DNA of 64,000 nucleotides from the NCBI GenBank assembly GCA_963717125.1, contig CAVQVG010000015.1, positions 434,001-498,000 on the forward strand. Reading direction: 5' to 3'. A program made the translations under genes and the position numbers. This document shows positions 7,369 through 16,227 of this stretch, one piece after another (position 1 is the stretch's first letter; the number at the start of each line of letters is the position of its first letter). A model generated the notes under the pieces. It had not been told where the DNA came from, searched no databases, and worked only from the letters and a program-made list of their open reading frames with translations. Source of the stretch: RYN-230 sp963717125. Its GTDB lineage: Bacteria; Actinomycetota; Actinomycetes; Streptosporangiales; Streptosporangiaceae.

Positions 7369-8640
7369 TCAGGACAGGGCGAGGACGATGGCGTGCAGGG
7401 CCAGCCCCACGGCGGCCCCGACCACCGTGCCGTTGATGCGGATGAACTGCAGATCGCGCCCGAGAAGCAGTTCCAGCTGGCTCGATGTCTCGCCGGCGTC
7501 CCACCGCTCGATGGTCCCGGTGACCAGCCCGGCCAGCTCGTCGTGAAACTGGTCGGCGAGGGCCCTGGCGCCGGACTCGACCACCCGGTCCAGGCCCTCC
7601 TGCAGGCGGCGGTCCGACCCTAGCCGCCGTCCGGCGCCAACCAGGGCCTCGGCCAGCCGGCGGCGCAGCTCAGACTCTGGGTCCGCGGCCTGCACCCGCA
7701 ACCCCTCCTTGGCCTTCTGCCACAGCGACGAGGACCAGTCCCGCAGGCCGGCGCTGCCCAGGACGTCGCGCTTGAGGCGCTCGCCGCGCTCACGCAGCTC
7801 CGGGGATGTCTCGAGGCGGTCGGGGAGCCCGGCGATCCACGCCTCGAACTGCTGCCGCACCGGGTCGTTGGGATCGGCGGCCATCGCCACCAGCCGCTGG
7901 CGCAGGCGGGTGTACAGGCGGTCGAAGACCCGCCGGTAGACGGCGTCGGGCACCCAGCGCGGCGACTCGGCCTCGAACAGCTCACGAAGCTCCTCGTAAT
8001 GACCGGCCAGATAGCCTTCGGCGCCGGACATGATGGCGTTGATGAACTCCGCGTGGTGGCCGCCCGCGATGATGACCCGCAACGCCCGCCCTGCCAGCGG
8101 TGCGACCTCGACCGCGTCTACCGCCCGGGTTAGCTCGGCGGTGAGGACGCGCTGGACATCCTCGTCGCGGAGCGTCTCGGCCACCGTGACGACCAGATCC
8201 GCCGTGCGGCCGGCGAAGCGGGCGGCGTTGGCCTCGTCGGCCAGCCAGTCCGCCAGGCGGGGAACCAGGCGCGCGGAGCGGAGCCGCTCGGCCAGCACGT
8301 CGCCGGTGAGGAAGTTCTCCTGGACGAACCGGCCGAGAGTGGCCGCGAACTGGTCCTTGCGCTCGACGATGAGAGCGGTGTGCGGTATCGGCAGGCCCAG
8401 GGGATGGCGGAAGAGGGCGGTCACCGCGAACCAGTCGGCCACGCCGCCGACCACGGACGCCTCTGCGCCGGCCTGCACGTAGCCGAGCAGGACCCCGTGC
8501 GCGCCGACCGCGGTCACGACCGCGAACAGAACGACGGTCCCGGCGAGCAGCGCCGTGGCCCGGCGGCGCGCCGCGGCCAGACCGCGGGCCCGCAGTTCCG
8601 GCGACTCACCCCCGGGCGCAGGTACCGGCGAAGCGGACAT
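7369..8640 (-). CDS. DUF445 family membrane protein
   Basis: 423 aa from the ATG at 8640, where the family similarity begins; the open frame continues further upstream without homology. An N-terminal helix lies at about 23-42, then the conserved segment VGGVADWFAVTALFRHP. A long helical region with the family's repeated LADWL and DRLETSPELRERGE style follows, and a C-terminal helix (NGTVVGAAVGLALHAIVLAL) ends the protein. DUF445 proteins resemble YjiN/YheB; their biochemical function is not established. It is divergent from the RpiR regulator across 148 bp. Confidence 0.9.
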   Translation of the reverse strand: MSASPVPAPGGESPELRARGLAAARRRATALLAGTVVLFAVVTAVGAHGVLLGYVQAGAEASVVGGVADWFAVTALFRHPLGLPIPHTALIVERKDQFAATLGRFVQENFLTGDVLAERLRSARLVPRLADWLADEANAARFAGRTADLVVTVAETLRDEDVQRVLTAELTRAVDAVEVAPLAGRALRVIIAGGHHAEFINAIMSGAEGYLAGHYEELRELFEAESPRWVPDAVYRRVFDRLYTRLRQRLVAMAADPNDPVRQQFEAWIAGLPDRLETSPELRERGERLKRDVLGSAGLRDWSSSLWQKAKEGLRVQAADPESELRRRLAEALVGAGRRLGSDRRLQEGLDRVVESGARALADQFHDELAGLVTGTIERWDAGETSSQLELLLGRDLQFIRINGTVVGAAVGLALHAIVLALS

Positions 8641-8788
8641 AGGCAGAATCCCTTCCCCGAAGACGGCAACATCTATACACCACCACCTTCGGCCCAGGAG
8701 CGGCGGTGAAGATGTCACGGCTTCGGTCCCGGGTGCGGAAAGGCGGTAACGTGACATAGGGTGCGGAAGCCGCTCCGGAGGGGGCACG

Positions 8789-9811
8789 ATGACAGCCGAA
8801 CAAGCTGGCCCGGGGCCTAGGACGTCCCGCCGGCGCCGCGCGCAGGCCGGCCGCCGCGAGCACGCCGGGCCGTCGCACGGCGGGCCCGATCTCGACGTCG
8901 GGATCCTCATCACGATCCGGTCGCTCCTGCCGGACCTGGCCCCGGTCGAGCAGCGGGTGGCCCAGGCGGTGCTGGATGACCCGGGCGGGGTGGCCTGGCG
9001 GAGCATCTCGGAGCTGGCCCGCTCGTGCGGCACGTCGGCCACCAGCGTGGTGCGGTTCTGCCGGGCGATCGGGCTGCGCGGCTACCCGGAACTGCGGCTC
9101 GCGCTGGCCGGCGCGGTGGCGCACGACGACGCGTCGGCGGTCGCGGCGGCGTCCAGCGACATCGATCCGGACGACGACCCGGTAACGGTGATCAAGAAGA
9201 TCGCCTACGCGGACGCGGCCGCCGTCACCGAAACCGCCAGCCGCCTGGACACCGGCACCCTGGAAAAGGTGGTCGACGCGCTGTCCACGGCGGGCCGGAT
9301 CGACATCTACGGCGTCGGGGCGAGCGGTTTCGTAGCCGTGGACCTGCAGATGAAGCTGCAGCGCATCGCCAAGCCGGCGTTCGCCCTGCCGGACCCGCAC
9401 CTGGCCATCCAGTCCGCGGCGCTGCGCAACCCGGGCGATGTGGCGATCGGCCTGTCGCACACCGGCACCACGGTGGACACGATCGACGCGCTGGCCGAGG
9501 CCCGGGCGCACGGCGCGACCACGGTCGCGGTGACCAACTTCCCGTGGTCGCCGATTACCGAGGTAGCCGACTTCACCATGCTCACCGCGGCTCGCGAGAC
9601 CGCGTTCCGGTCCGGCGCGATGACCAGCCGGATTGCGCAGCTGACCGTGGTGGACTGCCTGTTCGTCCTGCTGGCCCGGCGCGATCTGCCGGCCACGATG
9701 GACGCGCTGGAGCGGACGTTCGCCGCGGCTCAGGACAAGCGGGTGCGCCGCCCGCGCCAGTCACGGTCGTTAACGCCCGAGCCGGACTGGCCGCGCAAGC
9801 TCAGCCTTTGA
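8789..9811 (+). CDS. MurR/RpiR family transcriptional regulator
   Basis: 340 aa. After a basic 35-residue N-terminus comes the RpiR winged HTH (SISELARSCGTSATSVVRFC) and then a SIS sugar-phosphate domain (IYGVGASGFVAVDLQMKL, and later IGLSHTGTTVDTIDAL). The ATG has GGAGGGGG just upstream. Family members sense phosphosugars such as MurNAc-6-P or GlcN-6-P. Its neighbours are a sugar ABC importer and a MurQ-type etherase, so it most likely controls MurNAc salvage. The last 11 bp overlap the convergent permease gene. Confidence 0.92.
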   Translation: MTAEQAGPGPRTSRRRRAQAGRREHAGPSHGGPDLDVGILITIRSLLPDLAPVEQRVAQAVLDDPGGVAWRSISELARSCGTSATSVVRFCRAIGLRGYPELRLALAGAVAHDDASAVAAASSDIDPDDDPVTVIKKIAYADAAAVTETASRLDTGTLEKVVDALSTAGRIDIYGVGASGFVAVDLQMKLQRIAKPAFALPDPHLAIQSAALRNPGDVAIGLSHTGTTVDTIDALAEARAHGATTVAVTNFPWSPITEVADFTMLTAARETAFRSGAMTSRIAQLTVVDCLFVLLARRDLPATMDALERTFAAAQDKRVRRPRQSRSLTPEPDWPRKLSL

Positions 9812-10613
9812 CCGCGCCGGCGATCGCGGTCCGGATGATCTGCCGCTGCGAGACGGCGAACAGCAGCACGACCGGCAGGCTCGCGATCACGATCCCGGCC
9901 GCCAGCACCGTCCACTGGCTCTCGTTGGACCCGAAGAAGTTGTAGACGCCCCGGGTGACCGGGAACAGGCTCGGGTCGGCCAGCAGCACGACCGGGCCGA
10001 TGATGTCGTTCCACACCCCGAGCAGCCCGTACAGGAACGCGATGAGCAGCGCGGGCCGGGTCAGCGGGACCACGACGCGCATCAGGTAGGTCAGGTAGCC
10101 GGCCCCCTCCATCCAGGCCGCCTCGTCGAGTTCGGCGGGGATCGAGCTGATGAACGCGGTGAGCAGCAGCACGGCCAGCGGCAGGCCCGGCTCGACGTGC
10201 AGCAGGATGTACCCGGGCCGGTTGTTGTACAGGCCCAGCAGCCGGGCCTCGGCGAACAGCGGGATGACCGAGAACGGCAGGAACAGCCCGACGAACAGCA
10301 GCGTGTACAGCGCCGAGTGACCACGGACCAGGCGGCGCGCGATCGGGAACGCGATCAGCAGGCCCAGCAGCGTGGACAGCGCCGCGGCGACGACCGAGTA
10401 GAGCACCGTGTTGAGCAGCTCGGTGCCCAGGTCGGCCTGGGACCAGGCGCCGCTGAAGTTGCTCACGTCGGGCGAGCCCGGAGTCAGCGGCGAGTTCAGG
10501 AAGTGCGCGGGCGACTCGAACGCCAGCATCACCGCGTACAGCACCGGCAGCAGGAAGAGGATCACCACCAGCAGCCCCATGGCCACCCCGCCGATCAGCC
10601 TCGGACGGCGCAC
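9801..10613 (-). CDS. Carbohydrate ABC transporter permease (MalG/AraQ type)
   Basis: 270 aa, GTG start preceded by GAAGGGGGC. It has six predicted helices and the cytoplasmic EAA loop (DEAAWMEGAGYLTYLMRVVV, then P-x-x-RPAL) that docks the ATPase. It begins 13 bp after the partner permease stop, so the two are co-transcribed with the binding protein. No ATPase is encoded nearby; actinomycete sugar importers often share an MsiK-type ATPase encoded elsewhere. The import substrate is inferred to be a muropeptide-derived amino sugar. Confidence 0.93.
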   Translation of the reverse strand: MRRPRLIGGVAMGLLVVILFLLPVLYAVMLAFESPAHFLNSPLTPGSPDVSNFSGAWSQADLGTELLNTVLYSVVAAALSTLLGLLIAFPIARRLVRGHSALYTLLFVGLFLPFSVIPLFAEARLLGLYNNRPGYILLHVEPGLPLAVLLLTAFISSIPAELDEAAWMEGAGYLTYLMRVVVPLTRPALLIAFLYGLLGVWNDIIGPVVLLADPSLFPVTRGVYNFFGSNESQWTVLAAGIVIASLPVVLLFAVSQRQIIRTAIAGAVKG

Positions 10614-10626
10614 CGTGTAGCCCCCT

Positions 10627-11652
10627 TCATCCGAGCAGCCGCCGCTCGCGCAACCGGAGCAGCACCATCAGCGGCAGCGCCACGATCAGCGTGATGGCGA
10701 ACAGAGCCACGCTGACCGCCGCGCCGTAGCCGAGGTTGGCCTGGAACGTGCCGAACGCCGCGTTGAACGCCAGCATGCCGAGCGTCTGCGTGCCGTACTG
10801 GCCGTCGGTGAGTACGTAGATCAGGTTGTAGGTGGTGAACGCGCCGACCACGGCGAGCAGCACGTTGGCGGTCACGGCGGGCGCGAGCAGCGGGAACGTG
10901 ATGCGGCGCAGCCGCGGCCAGGCGCGCACCCCGTCGATGCCGGACGCCTCGTAGATCTGCGGGTCGATGGCGCGCAGCCCGCCGATGAACACCAGCGTGG
11001 AGAAGCCGGCGTTCTGCCAGATCTGCACGAAGATGACCAGCACCATGGCCCAGTTGTCGGCGCCGAAGAACGCGGAGTGCACGCCGAACGCGCCCAGGAA
11101 TGCCTCGGCTGGCCCCCCTTGCGGGTTGAAGATGAGGATCCAGAGCAGGCCGACGACGGTAACGCCGAGCGCGATCGGGAGGAAGACCAGCATCCGGCCG
11201 ACCGCCGCCGCCCGCCCGGACCCGGACAGCCGGTGCGCGAGCAGCAGGGCCAGGGCGTTCTGCCCGACGGTCACCCCGAGCACGAAGACCACGGTGGCCA
11301 CCAGGCCCTGCTCGAAACCGGGCGCCTGGCTGGTGAACATCGCGGTGTAGTTGGCCCAGCCGATGTTGTTGACCGGCGCGTTGGGCAGCGCGGTGTAGTT
11401 GGTGAACGAGATGACGACGTTGCCGACCATCGGGACGAGGCCGAACAGCGCGTACACGGCCAGCCCGAGCAGCAGGCCCAGCCACATGGCCAGCCGGGAA
11501 CCCCGGCTGAGCAGCCGGGCCGGGCGGCGCCGCCCCGGTCGGCGCCGTCCCGGCCGGCCGCGCGGCACCCAGTGCCGGGTGCTACGCCTGGGCTGGGCTA
11601 CCGGGGGCCCGGCGGCGGGGCCGGGCCCCGGTAGCGTCTGCGGTGTGCCCAC
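10627..11652 (-). CDS. Carbohydrate ABC transporter permease (MalF/UgpA type)
   Basis: 341 aa from a GTG at 11652. The first ~50 residues are Pro/Arg-rich and may not all be translated. Six or more helices follow, starting MWLGLLLGLAVYALFGLVP, with the EAA loop as YEASGIDGVRAWPRLRRITF and then PLLAP. It pairs with the downstream MalG-type permease, and the solute-binding protein gene ends 24 bp upstream. Together they form the membrane channel of a sugar importer. Confidence 0.92.
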   Translation of the reverse strand: MGTPQTLPGPGPAAGPPVAQPRRSTRHWVPRGRPGRRRPGRRRPARLLSRGSRLAMWLGLLLGLAVYALFGLVPMVGNVVISFTNYTALPNAPVNNIGWANYTAMFTSQAPGFEQGLVATVVFVLGVTVGQNALALLLAHRLSGSGRAAAVGRMLVFLPIALGVTVVGLLWILIFNPQGGPAEAFLGAFGVHSAFFGADNWAMVLVIFVQIWQNAGFSTLVFIGGLRAIDPQIYEASGIDGVRAWPRLRRITFPLLAPAVTANVLLAVVGAFTTYNLIYVLTDGQYGTQTLGMLAFNAAFGTFQANLGYGAAVSVALFAITLIVALPLMVLLRLRERRLLG

Positions 11653-11676
11653 GCCGCTATGCCGGTGCGGGCTTGG

Positions 11677-12990
11677 TCACGATGCCTTCCAGTCCTTCTG
11701 GTAAGTGGCCGCTGCCTGCTGCGCCGTCATCTTGCCCTGGATGACCTGGAGTTGCAGATCCGGCCAGTTGGTCTGCTGGTCGTAGTAGCCGTTGTTGGGC
11801 GACAGCACCGGGTACATCACGTTCCGGTTCACGCCCTTGCCGAACCACGACCCCATCACGTTGGCCGCGTACCCGTTGAACGTCCCGCCCGACTGGCTCG
11901 GCGAGATGCCGGTGATCTTCACGTACTGCGCGTACACCGACGGGCTGGAGTAGAACGCCAGCCACTTCATCGCGGCCGCCTTGTTCTGCGACGAGTTCAG
12001 CACCGAGAACGTCAGGTCGTCCTGGGCGTAGGCCTGGTTGTCCGCGGCGGTGTTGCTGAACGGCAGCGGGAAGTAGCCGACCTGCAGCTTCGGGTTGGCC
12101 TGCTGGACGGTGGCCAGGTCCCAGGAGCCGTCGAGCAGCATCGCGCCCTGGCCCTTGGCGAAGTCACCGGGCATGGCCTCCCAGGGCACGCCGGTGTAGT
12201 TCGGCTCCAGGTACTGCCCGATCGCCTTCTCCTCGTTCATGGCCTGCACGAAGTTAGGGTCGGTCCACTTGACGCTGCCGTTCTCCAGCGCGGTGGCCAG
12301 GTTCCCGTTCGGCGCGTGCGGGTACCACAGGTTGACCATGGCCTCGTAGTAGATGAACTGGAGATACACCGGGCCGACGTTGCCCAGCGCGGTGAACAGC
12401 GGTTGCACGCCGTGCGCCTTGAGCGTCTTGCACACGGCCAGGAACTGGCTGTAGGTGGTCGGCACGCTCAGGTGGTACTTGGCGAAGACCGCCTTGTTGT
12501 AGAACACGCCTTCCTGGTAGTTACCGGAGACGACGCCGTACGTCTTGCCGTTGAAGGTCTCCGCGGACAGCGCCGAGGGCGAGTAGGCCTTGAGGAAGGA
12601 CTGCCCGTTCAGCGGGGCGAACGCATTGTTCGTCGACCAGTACTGCCACGGCGTCTCGTTCGACCGGGAGGGGTGCAGCGGCAGCGCCTGCAACTGGGTC
12701 ACCGACGTGACGATGTCGGCGCTGCCCGAGTTGACCGTCTGCTGCAGCAGCGTCTCGTACGGGCCGTTCACGTTGACCGCGGTCTGCAGCTTGACGTTGA
12801 TGTTCGGGTACTTCTTGTGGAACTCGGCGTCGATGGTGTTGATCGCCTTGACGGCGGGCGGGTTGACCCAGGTGATGATCTTGAGGGTGGATGACCCGCC
12901 GCTCCCACCGGATGAGCCGCTCGAGCAGGCAGCCGCGGTACCGGCCACCGCGACGGCTAGTAAACCGGTGACAAGCTTCCGCATGCGCAT
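11677..12990 (-). CDS. Sugar ABC transporter substrate-binding lipoprotein
   Basis: 437 aa from the ATG at 12990, chosen for its AGGGAG ribosome site and because it opens a compact lipoprotein signal (MRMRKLVTGLLAVAVAGTAA, then AC at the lipobox Cys). A Ser/Gly linker precedes a family-1 solute-binding fold: STLKIITWVNPPAVKAI and, near the C-terminus, PSQSGGTFNGYA. It tethers outside the membrane and delivers sugar to the two permeases encoded just downstream. The 73-bp gap after murQ holds candidate operator palindromes, so this transporter may have its own promoter. Confidence 0.94.
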   Translation of the reverse strand: MRMRKLVTGLLAVAVAGTAAACSSGSSGGSGGSSTLKIITWVNPPAVKAINTIDAEFHKKYPNINVKLQTAVNVNGPYETLLQQTVNSGSADIVTSVTQLQALPLHPSRSNETPWQYWSTNNAFAPLNGQSFLKAYSPSALSAETFNGKTYGVVSGNYQEGVFYNKAVFAKYHLSVPTTYSQFLAVCKTLKAHGVQPLFTALGNVGPVYLQFIYYEAMVNLWYPHAPNGNLATALENGSVKWTDPNFVQAMNEEKAIGQYLEPNYTGVPWEAMPGDFAKGQGAMLLDGSWDLATVQQANPKLQVGYFPLPFSNTAADNQAYAQDDLTFSVLNSSQNKAAAMKWLAFYSSPSVYAQYVKITGISPSQSGGTFNGYAANVMGSWFGKGVNRNVMYPVLSPNNGYYDQQTNWPDLQLQVIQGKMTAQQAAATYQKDWKAS

Positions 12991-13023
12991 GAGCTGCTCC
13001 CTAAGAATCGAGCTGACCGTCAA

Positions 13024-13063
13024 GTAAAGATCTTACGTTGGTTGGGTAGATGAGGGAATTTCC
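13024..13063. promoter_or_regulatory. Candidate regulator sites upstream of the importer operon
   Basis: Two short dyads lie between murQ and the binding-protein start. One is AAGATCTT (13027-13034) inside the near-palindrome GTAAAGATCTTAC (13024-13036). The other is GGAATTTCC (13055-13063) with a TGAG...TTACC surround. The second resembles the GAAATTTC-type dyads used by RpiR-family proteins. Assignment to the RpiR protein at 8789 is inference. Confidence 0.4.
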
Positions 13064-15076
13064 TTACCAAAACGTAACAGCGCGATGTTTGTCCGGGTCA
13101 CGGCTCGCCGGCGGCTGGCCGCTGTTATCCGGGTCACGGCCGGCCAGCAGGGCCGCCGCCCAGGCCAGCTGCTGGCCGCGCACGGTGGCCAGCACCGGGA
13201 GCGTGTAGTCCGGCAGCCCGGCGGGCAGCCTGACCGCCGCGCCCGGCTGGGGCGACACGCCAAACCAGGCCGCGCCGCGACGGCCCCCCGCATCGCGGAG
13301 CGCCGTGAGCCCGGACGGCCTGCCATTGCCGAACGCCAGTACGGCGAGCCCAGGTGCCAGCGCAGCCGCGGGTCCCCGGCGGAACTCGCCCACCGGGTAC
13401 GCGGCCGCCAGCACCGACGTGGTCTGCGTGAGCTTGACGGCGGTCTCCCCGGCCGCGGCCTGCAGCGGGCCGTCGCCCAGGCAGATCACGCCGCGCGCCG
13501 CGCTCAGCGCGGCCGCCATCTCTGCCGCGGGCACGTCATCCAGCGCGCTGGCGACCTGGTCCGCCACCGCCTCCAGCGCGCCCGCACTGACCGCCCGCGG
13601 GTTCAGCGCCCGGGCCAGCAGCGCCAGCGCGAGCAGCTGCGCGGTCACCGTCTTGGTGGCCGGGGCCCACTCTGGCCCCGCGGCCAGGCCGAGCACGGAC
13701 TGCGCGACCGCGGCGAGCGGGCTGTCCGGGTCGTTCGTGACCGCGATGCCCCGCGCCCCGGCGTGCTGCAGCCGGTCCAGCGCCGCCGCGACCTCCGGGG
13801 TCTGGCCCGAGCGGCTCACCGCGATGGCCAGGTAGCCCCGGTAACCGTGTTGCGGGTTCGCGGCCCGCTGATCCGGCGGCTCGTCCAGGCTGAGCAGGCC
13901 GACCGGCAGGCCGGTGGTGGCCCGCAGCACCGCGCGGCCGTAGCGGGCGGCGTGCCCCGCGGAGCCGCGGCCGAACACCAGCACCCCGGCCGGCGCCGGG
14001 CAGACCCGCGCCACCAGTCTGGTGATCTCTTCCTCGCGGGCCGCGAGAGCGCGCAGCACGGCAGGCTGCTGCCGCATCTCAGCCGCCATCAGCTGCCCGC
14101 CCGCGGGCGGCGCGGCCGGCGGTGTCGCCCCGAGCACGGTCAGCGCGTCGCGGACGCTGCCGTCACCCGCGGTGAGCGCCTGCCGCGCCGCCAGCCGGCC
14201 GGCGCCGCCGAGCAGCATGACGATGGCCACCCGCAGGTCGCCGTCCGCCTGGGCCAGCGCGGCCGCGCTGGCCTCCTCACCCGCGCCGGAGACGTCGCTC
14301 AGGATCCGCAGCGTCCGGGCGCGCAGCTTGCTGTTGACCGCCCGGACCTCGACCATCAGGTTCGAGTAGGTCTTGCCGAGGCGGATCATGAGCGCGGTCG
14401 AGAAGCTGTTCAGGATGAGCTTCAGCGCCGAGGTCGCCTTCAGCCGGGTGGAGCCCGCGATGGCTTCGGGACCGGTCTCGGCCGCCAGGACGGCCCGGGC
14501 CAGCGGCCGCAGCGGCGAGTCGGGGTCGCAGGTCAGCAGCGCGGTGAACGCGCCACACTCGGCCGCGGCGGCCAGCGCGCCCGCGACGTACGGGGTCCGG
14601 CCGCTGGCGCTCACCCCGATGACGAGGTCCGCGGCGGTCACCCCGGCGGCGTCCGCGCGGCCGCGGGTGTCGTCGTCCTCCGCGCCCTCCACCGCGCGGG
14701 TCATCGCGGTGTCCCCGCCGGCCAGATGCGCGGTGACCGTGCGGGGCGCCAGGCCGAACGTGGGGATGAGCTCCGCCGCGTCGAGGACCGCGATCCGCCC
14801 GGACGACCCGGCGCCGAAGTAGTGCACCCGGCCACCCCGGCGAATCCGGTCCGCCGCCTCGTCCACCACCCCGGCGAGCGTGCCGAGCAGCGGCCGCACC
14901 ACGGCGGGAACGAGTTCGTCCTCCTGGTTCAGCCGCCCGAGGATGGCCCGGGTGGGCAGCAGGTCGATGTGCAGGGTCCGCGGGTTGCGCTGCTCGGTCG
15001 GCGATGCGGCGGAAGGGTCCGGCACCGCGGCGGTGTCAGCCGTGGCTGTGCCCGGCTCATCAGGGAAAGCGGTCAT
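13064..15076 (-). CDS. murQ: N-acetylmuramic acid 6-phosphate etherase fused to a second double-SIS module
   Basis: 670 aa, more than twice a normal MurQ (~300). Residues ~25-325 are MurQ: TEQRNP near the start, FGAGSSGRIAVLDAAELIP and AVEGAEDDDT. The catalytic acid pair corresponds to Glu102 and Glu133, the same 31-residue spacing as E. coli Glu83/Glu114. MurQ converts MurNAc-6-P to GlcNAc-6-P and D-lactate. Residues ~330-670 are a second pair of SIS folds (VFGRGSAGHAARYGRAVLRA, later KTVTAQLLAL) resembling the GlmS isomerase half or AgaS-type deaminases. The fusion may chain etherase with amino-sugar isomerase or deaminase steps. The ATG lies 40 bp from the divergent hydrolase. Confidence 0.9.
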   Translation of the reverse strand: MTAFPDEPGTATADTAAVPDPSAASPTEQRNPRTLHIDLLPTRAILGRLNQEDELVPAVVRPLLGTLAGVVDEAADRIRRGGRVHYFGAGSSGRIAVLDAAELIPTFGLAPRTVTAHLAGGDTAMTRAVEGAEDDDTRGRADAAGVTAADLVIGVSASGRTPYVAGALAAAAECGAFTALLTCDPDSPLRPLARAVLAAETGPEAIAGSTRLKATSALKLILNSFSTALMIRLGKTYSNLMVEVRAVNSKLRARTLRILSDVSGAGEEASAAALAQADGDLRVAIVMLLGGAGRLAARQALTAGDGSVRDALTVLGATPPAAPPAGGQLMAAEMRQQPAVLRALAAREEEITRLVARVCPAPAGVLVFGRGSAGHAARYGRAVLRATTGLPVGLLSLDEPPDQRAANPQHGYRGYLAIAVSRSGQTPEVAAALDRLQHAGARGIAVTNDPDSPLAAVAQSVLGLAAGPEWAPATKTVTAQLLALALLARALNPRAVSAGALEAVADQVASALDDVPAAEMAAALSAARGVICLGDGPLQAAAGETAVKLTQTTSVLAAAYPVGEFRRGPAAALAPGLAVLAFGNGRPSGLTALRDAGGRRGAAWFGVSPQPGAAVRLPAGLPDYTLPVLATVRGQQLAWAAALLAGRDPDNSGQPPASRDPDKHRAVTFW

Positions 15077-15116
15077 TGGCTGTTACGATATGCCAGAATG
15101 CTCAAGAGACTCGTAC
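15077..15116. promoter_or_regulatory. Divergent promoter region murQ / serine hydrolase
   Basis: Only 40 bp separate the two start codons. On the minus strand TATCGT (15090-15085) lies 8 nt before the murQ ATG, which suggests a short or absent leader. The plus-strand promoter must overlap. No strong dyad is visible. Confidence 0.35.
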
Positions 15117-16199
15117 ATGAATTACAAACCCTCCCGTCCGCCCAGTTTCGCCCGCGCCGGGGAGATCATCGATGCGGCGGTGGCCGGCGGGCGCGTCCCC
15201 GGCGTGGTCGCCGCGGCCGGCCGCGGGCCGGCCACGCTGGCCACCTGGGTGGCCGGCCAGGCCGACACCACCCCAGGTTGTTCCCGGGCCATGTCCGAGG
15301 GCACCGTGTTCGACCTCGCGTCCTTGACCAAGGTGGTGGCCACGACGACCGCCACCCTCGCGCTGGCCAGCCAGCGGCGGCTCGGGCTGAGCGACCCGGT
15401 GACCCGCTACCTGCCCGGCTTCACCGCCTGCCGGGAGGGCCCGGTGACGGTCCGGCACCTGCTCACCCACACGTCCGGGCTGCCGGACACCCGCAAGTTC
15501 TACGAGTGGTGCGGCACCCGGGAGGAACTTCTCGAGGAGCTGGCCGCCACCCCGCTGGCCGCGCCGCCGGGTTCGAAGGTCACCTATTCCGATCTCGGCT
15601 TCATGGCCCTCGGCGAGATCGTCGCCGCCGTTGCCGCCGAACCGCTCGACGCCGCGGTCCGCGGGCTGGTCACCGAGCCGCTGGAGCTGACCCGCACCGG
15701 GTTCACCCCGGCCGCCGCGCCGGACCGCTTCGCCGCGACCGAACGCCGGGCCGACGGCACGTCCTGGACCGGGATCGTGCACGACGAGAACGCGCGGCTG
15801 ATGGGCGGGACCGCCGGGCACGCCGGCCTGTTCTCCACCGCGGCCGACCTGGCCAGGTTCGCCGGCTGGTGGGTCAGCGACGCGGACGGCCCGGTGCCCG
15901 CCGCGCTGCGCCGGGCCGCCGAGTCCGGCCAGACCGCGGGGCTCGGCGGCGGCCGCGGGCTCGGCTGGGTGCGCACCGGCGACCGCTACGACATCCTGGG
16001 CGGTCACTGGCCCGCGTCGGCCGTGTCGCACACCGGCTTCACCGGCACCAGCCTCGCGCTGGACGCGCCGAGCGGCGGCTGGGTCGTGCTGCTGGCCAAC
16101 GCCGTGCATTTCGGCCGGGACAACACGGCCATCAAGGCGCTCCGCCGGGACGTGCACGGCGCGGTCGCGGCCGGTCTGTTCGGCGGTGCCGCTGGCTGA
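15117..16199 (+). CDS. Serine hydrolase of the beta-lactamase/class C PBP-like family
   Basis: 360 aa from the ATG at 15117. It has the class C triad: SLTK in FDLASLTKVVATTT, the YxN-equivalent in TYSDLGFMALGE and HTG in VSHTGFTGTSLAL. No signal peptide is evident. In Bacillus subtilis a protein of this family (YbbE) is encoded with murQ, murR, amiE and nagZ, so the location next to murQ supports a role in trimming recovered muropeptides. It is divergent from murQ and convergent with the hexosaminidase gene (28 bp between stops). Confidence 0.88.
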   Translation: MNYKPSRPPSFARAGEIIDAAVAGGRVPGVVAAAGRGPATLATWVAGQADTTPGCSRAMSEGTVFDLASLTKVVATTTATLALASQRRLGLSDPVTRYLPGFTACREGPVTVRHLLTHTSGLPDTRKFYEWCGTREELLEELAATPLAAPPGSKVTYSDLGFMALGEIVAAVAAEPLDAAVRGLVTEPLELTRTGFTPAAAPDRFAATERRADGTSWTGIVHDENARLMGGTAGHAGLFSTAADLARFAGWWVSDADGPVPAALRRAAESGQTAGLGGGRGLGWVRTGDRYDILGGHWPASAVSHTGFTGTSLALDAPSGGWVVLLANAVHFGRDNTAIKALRRDVHGAVAAGLFGGAAG

Positions 16200-16227
16200 C
16201 GCCGCCGCCCGGCGGGCACGGGTCACG

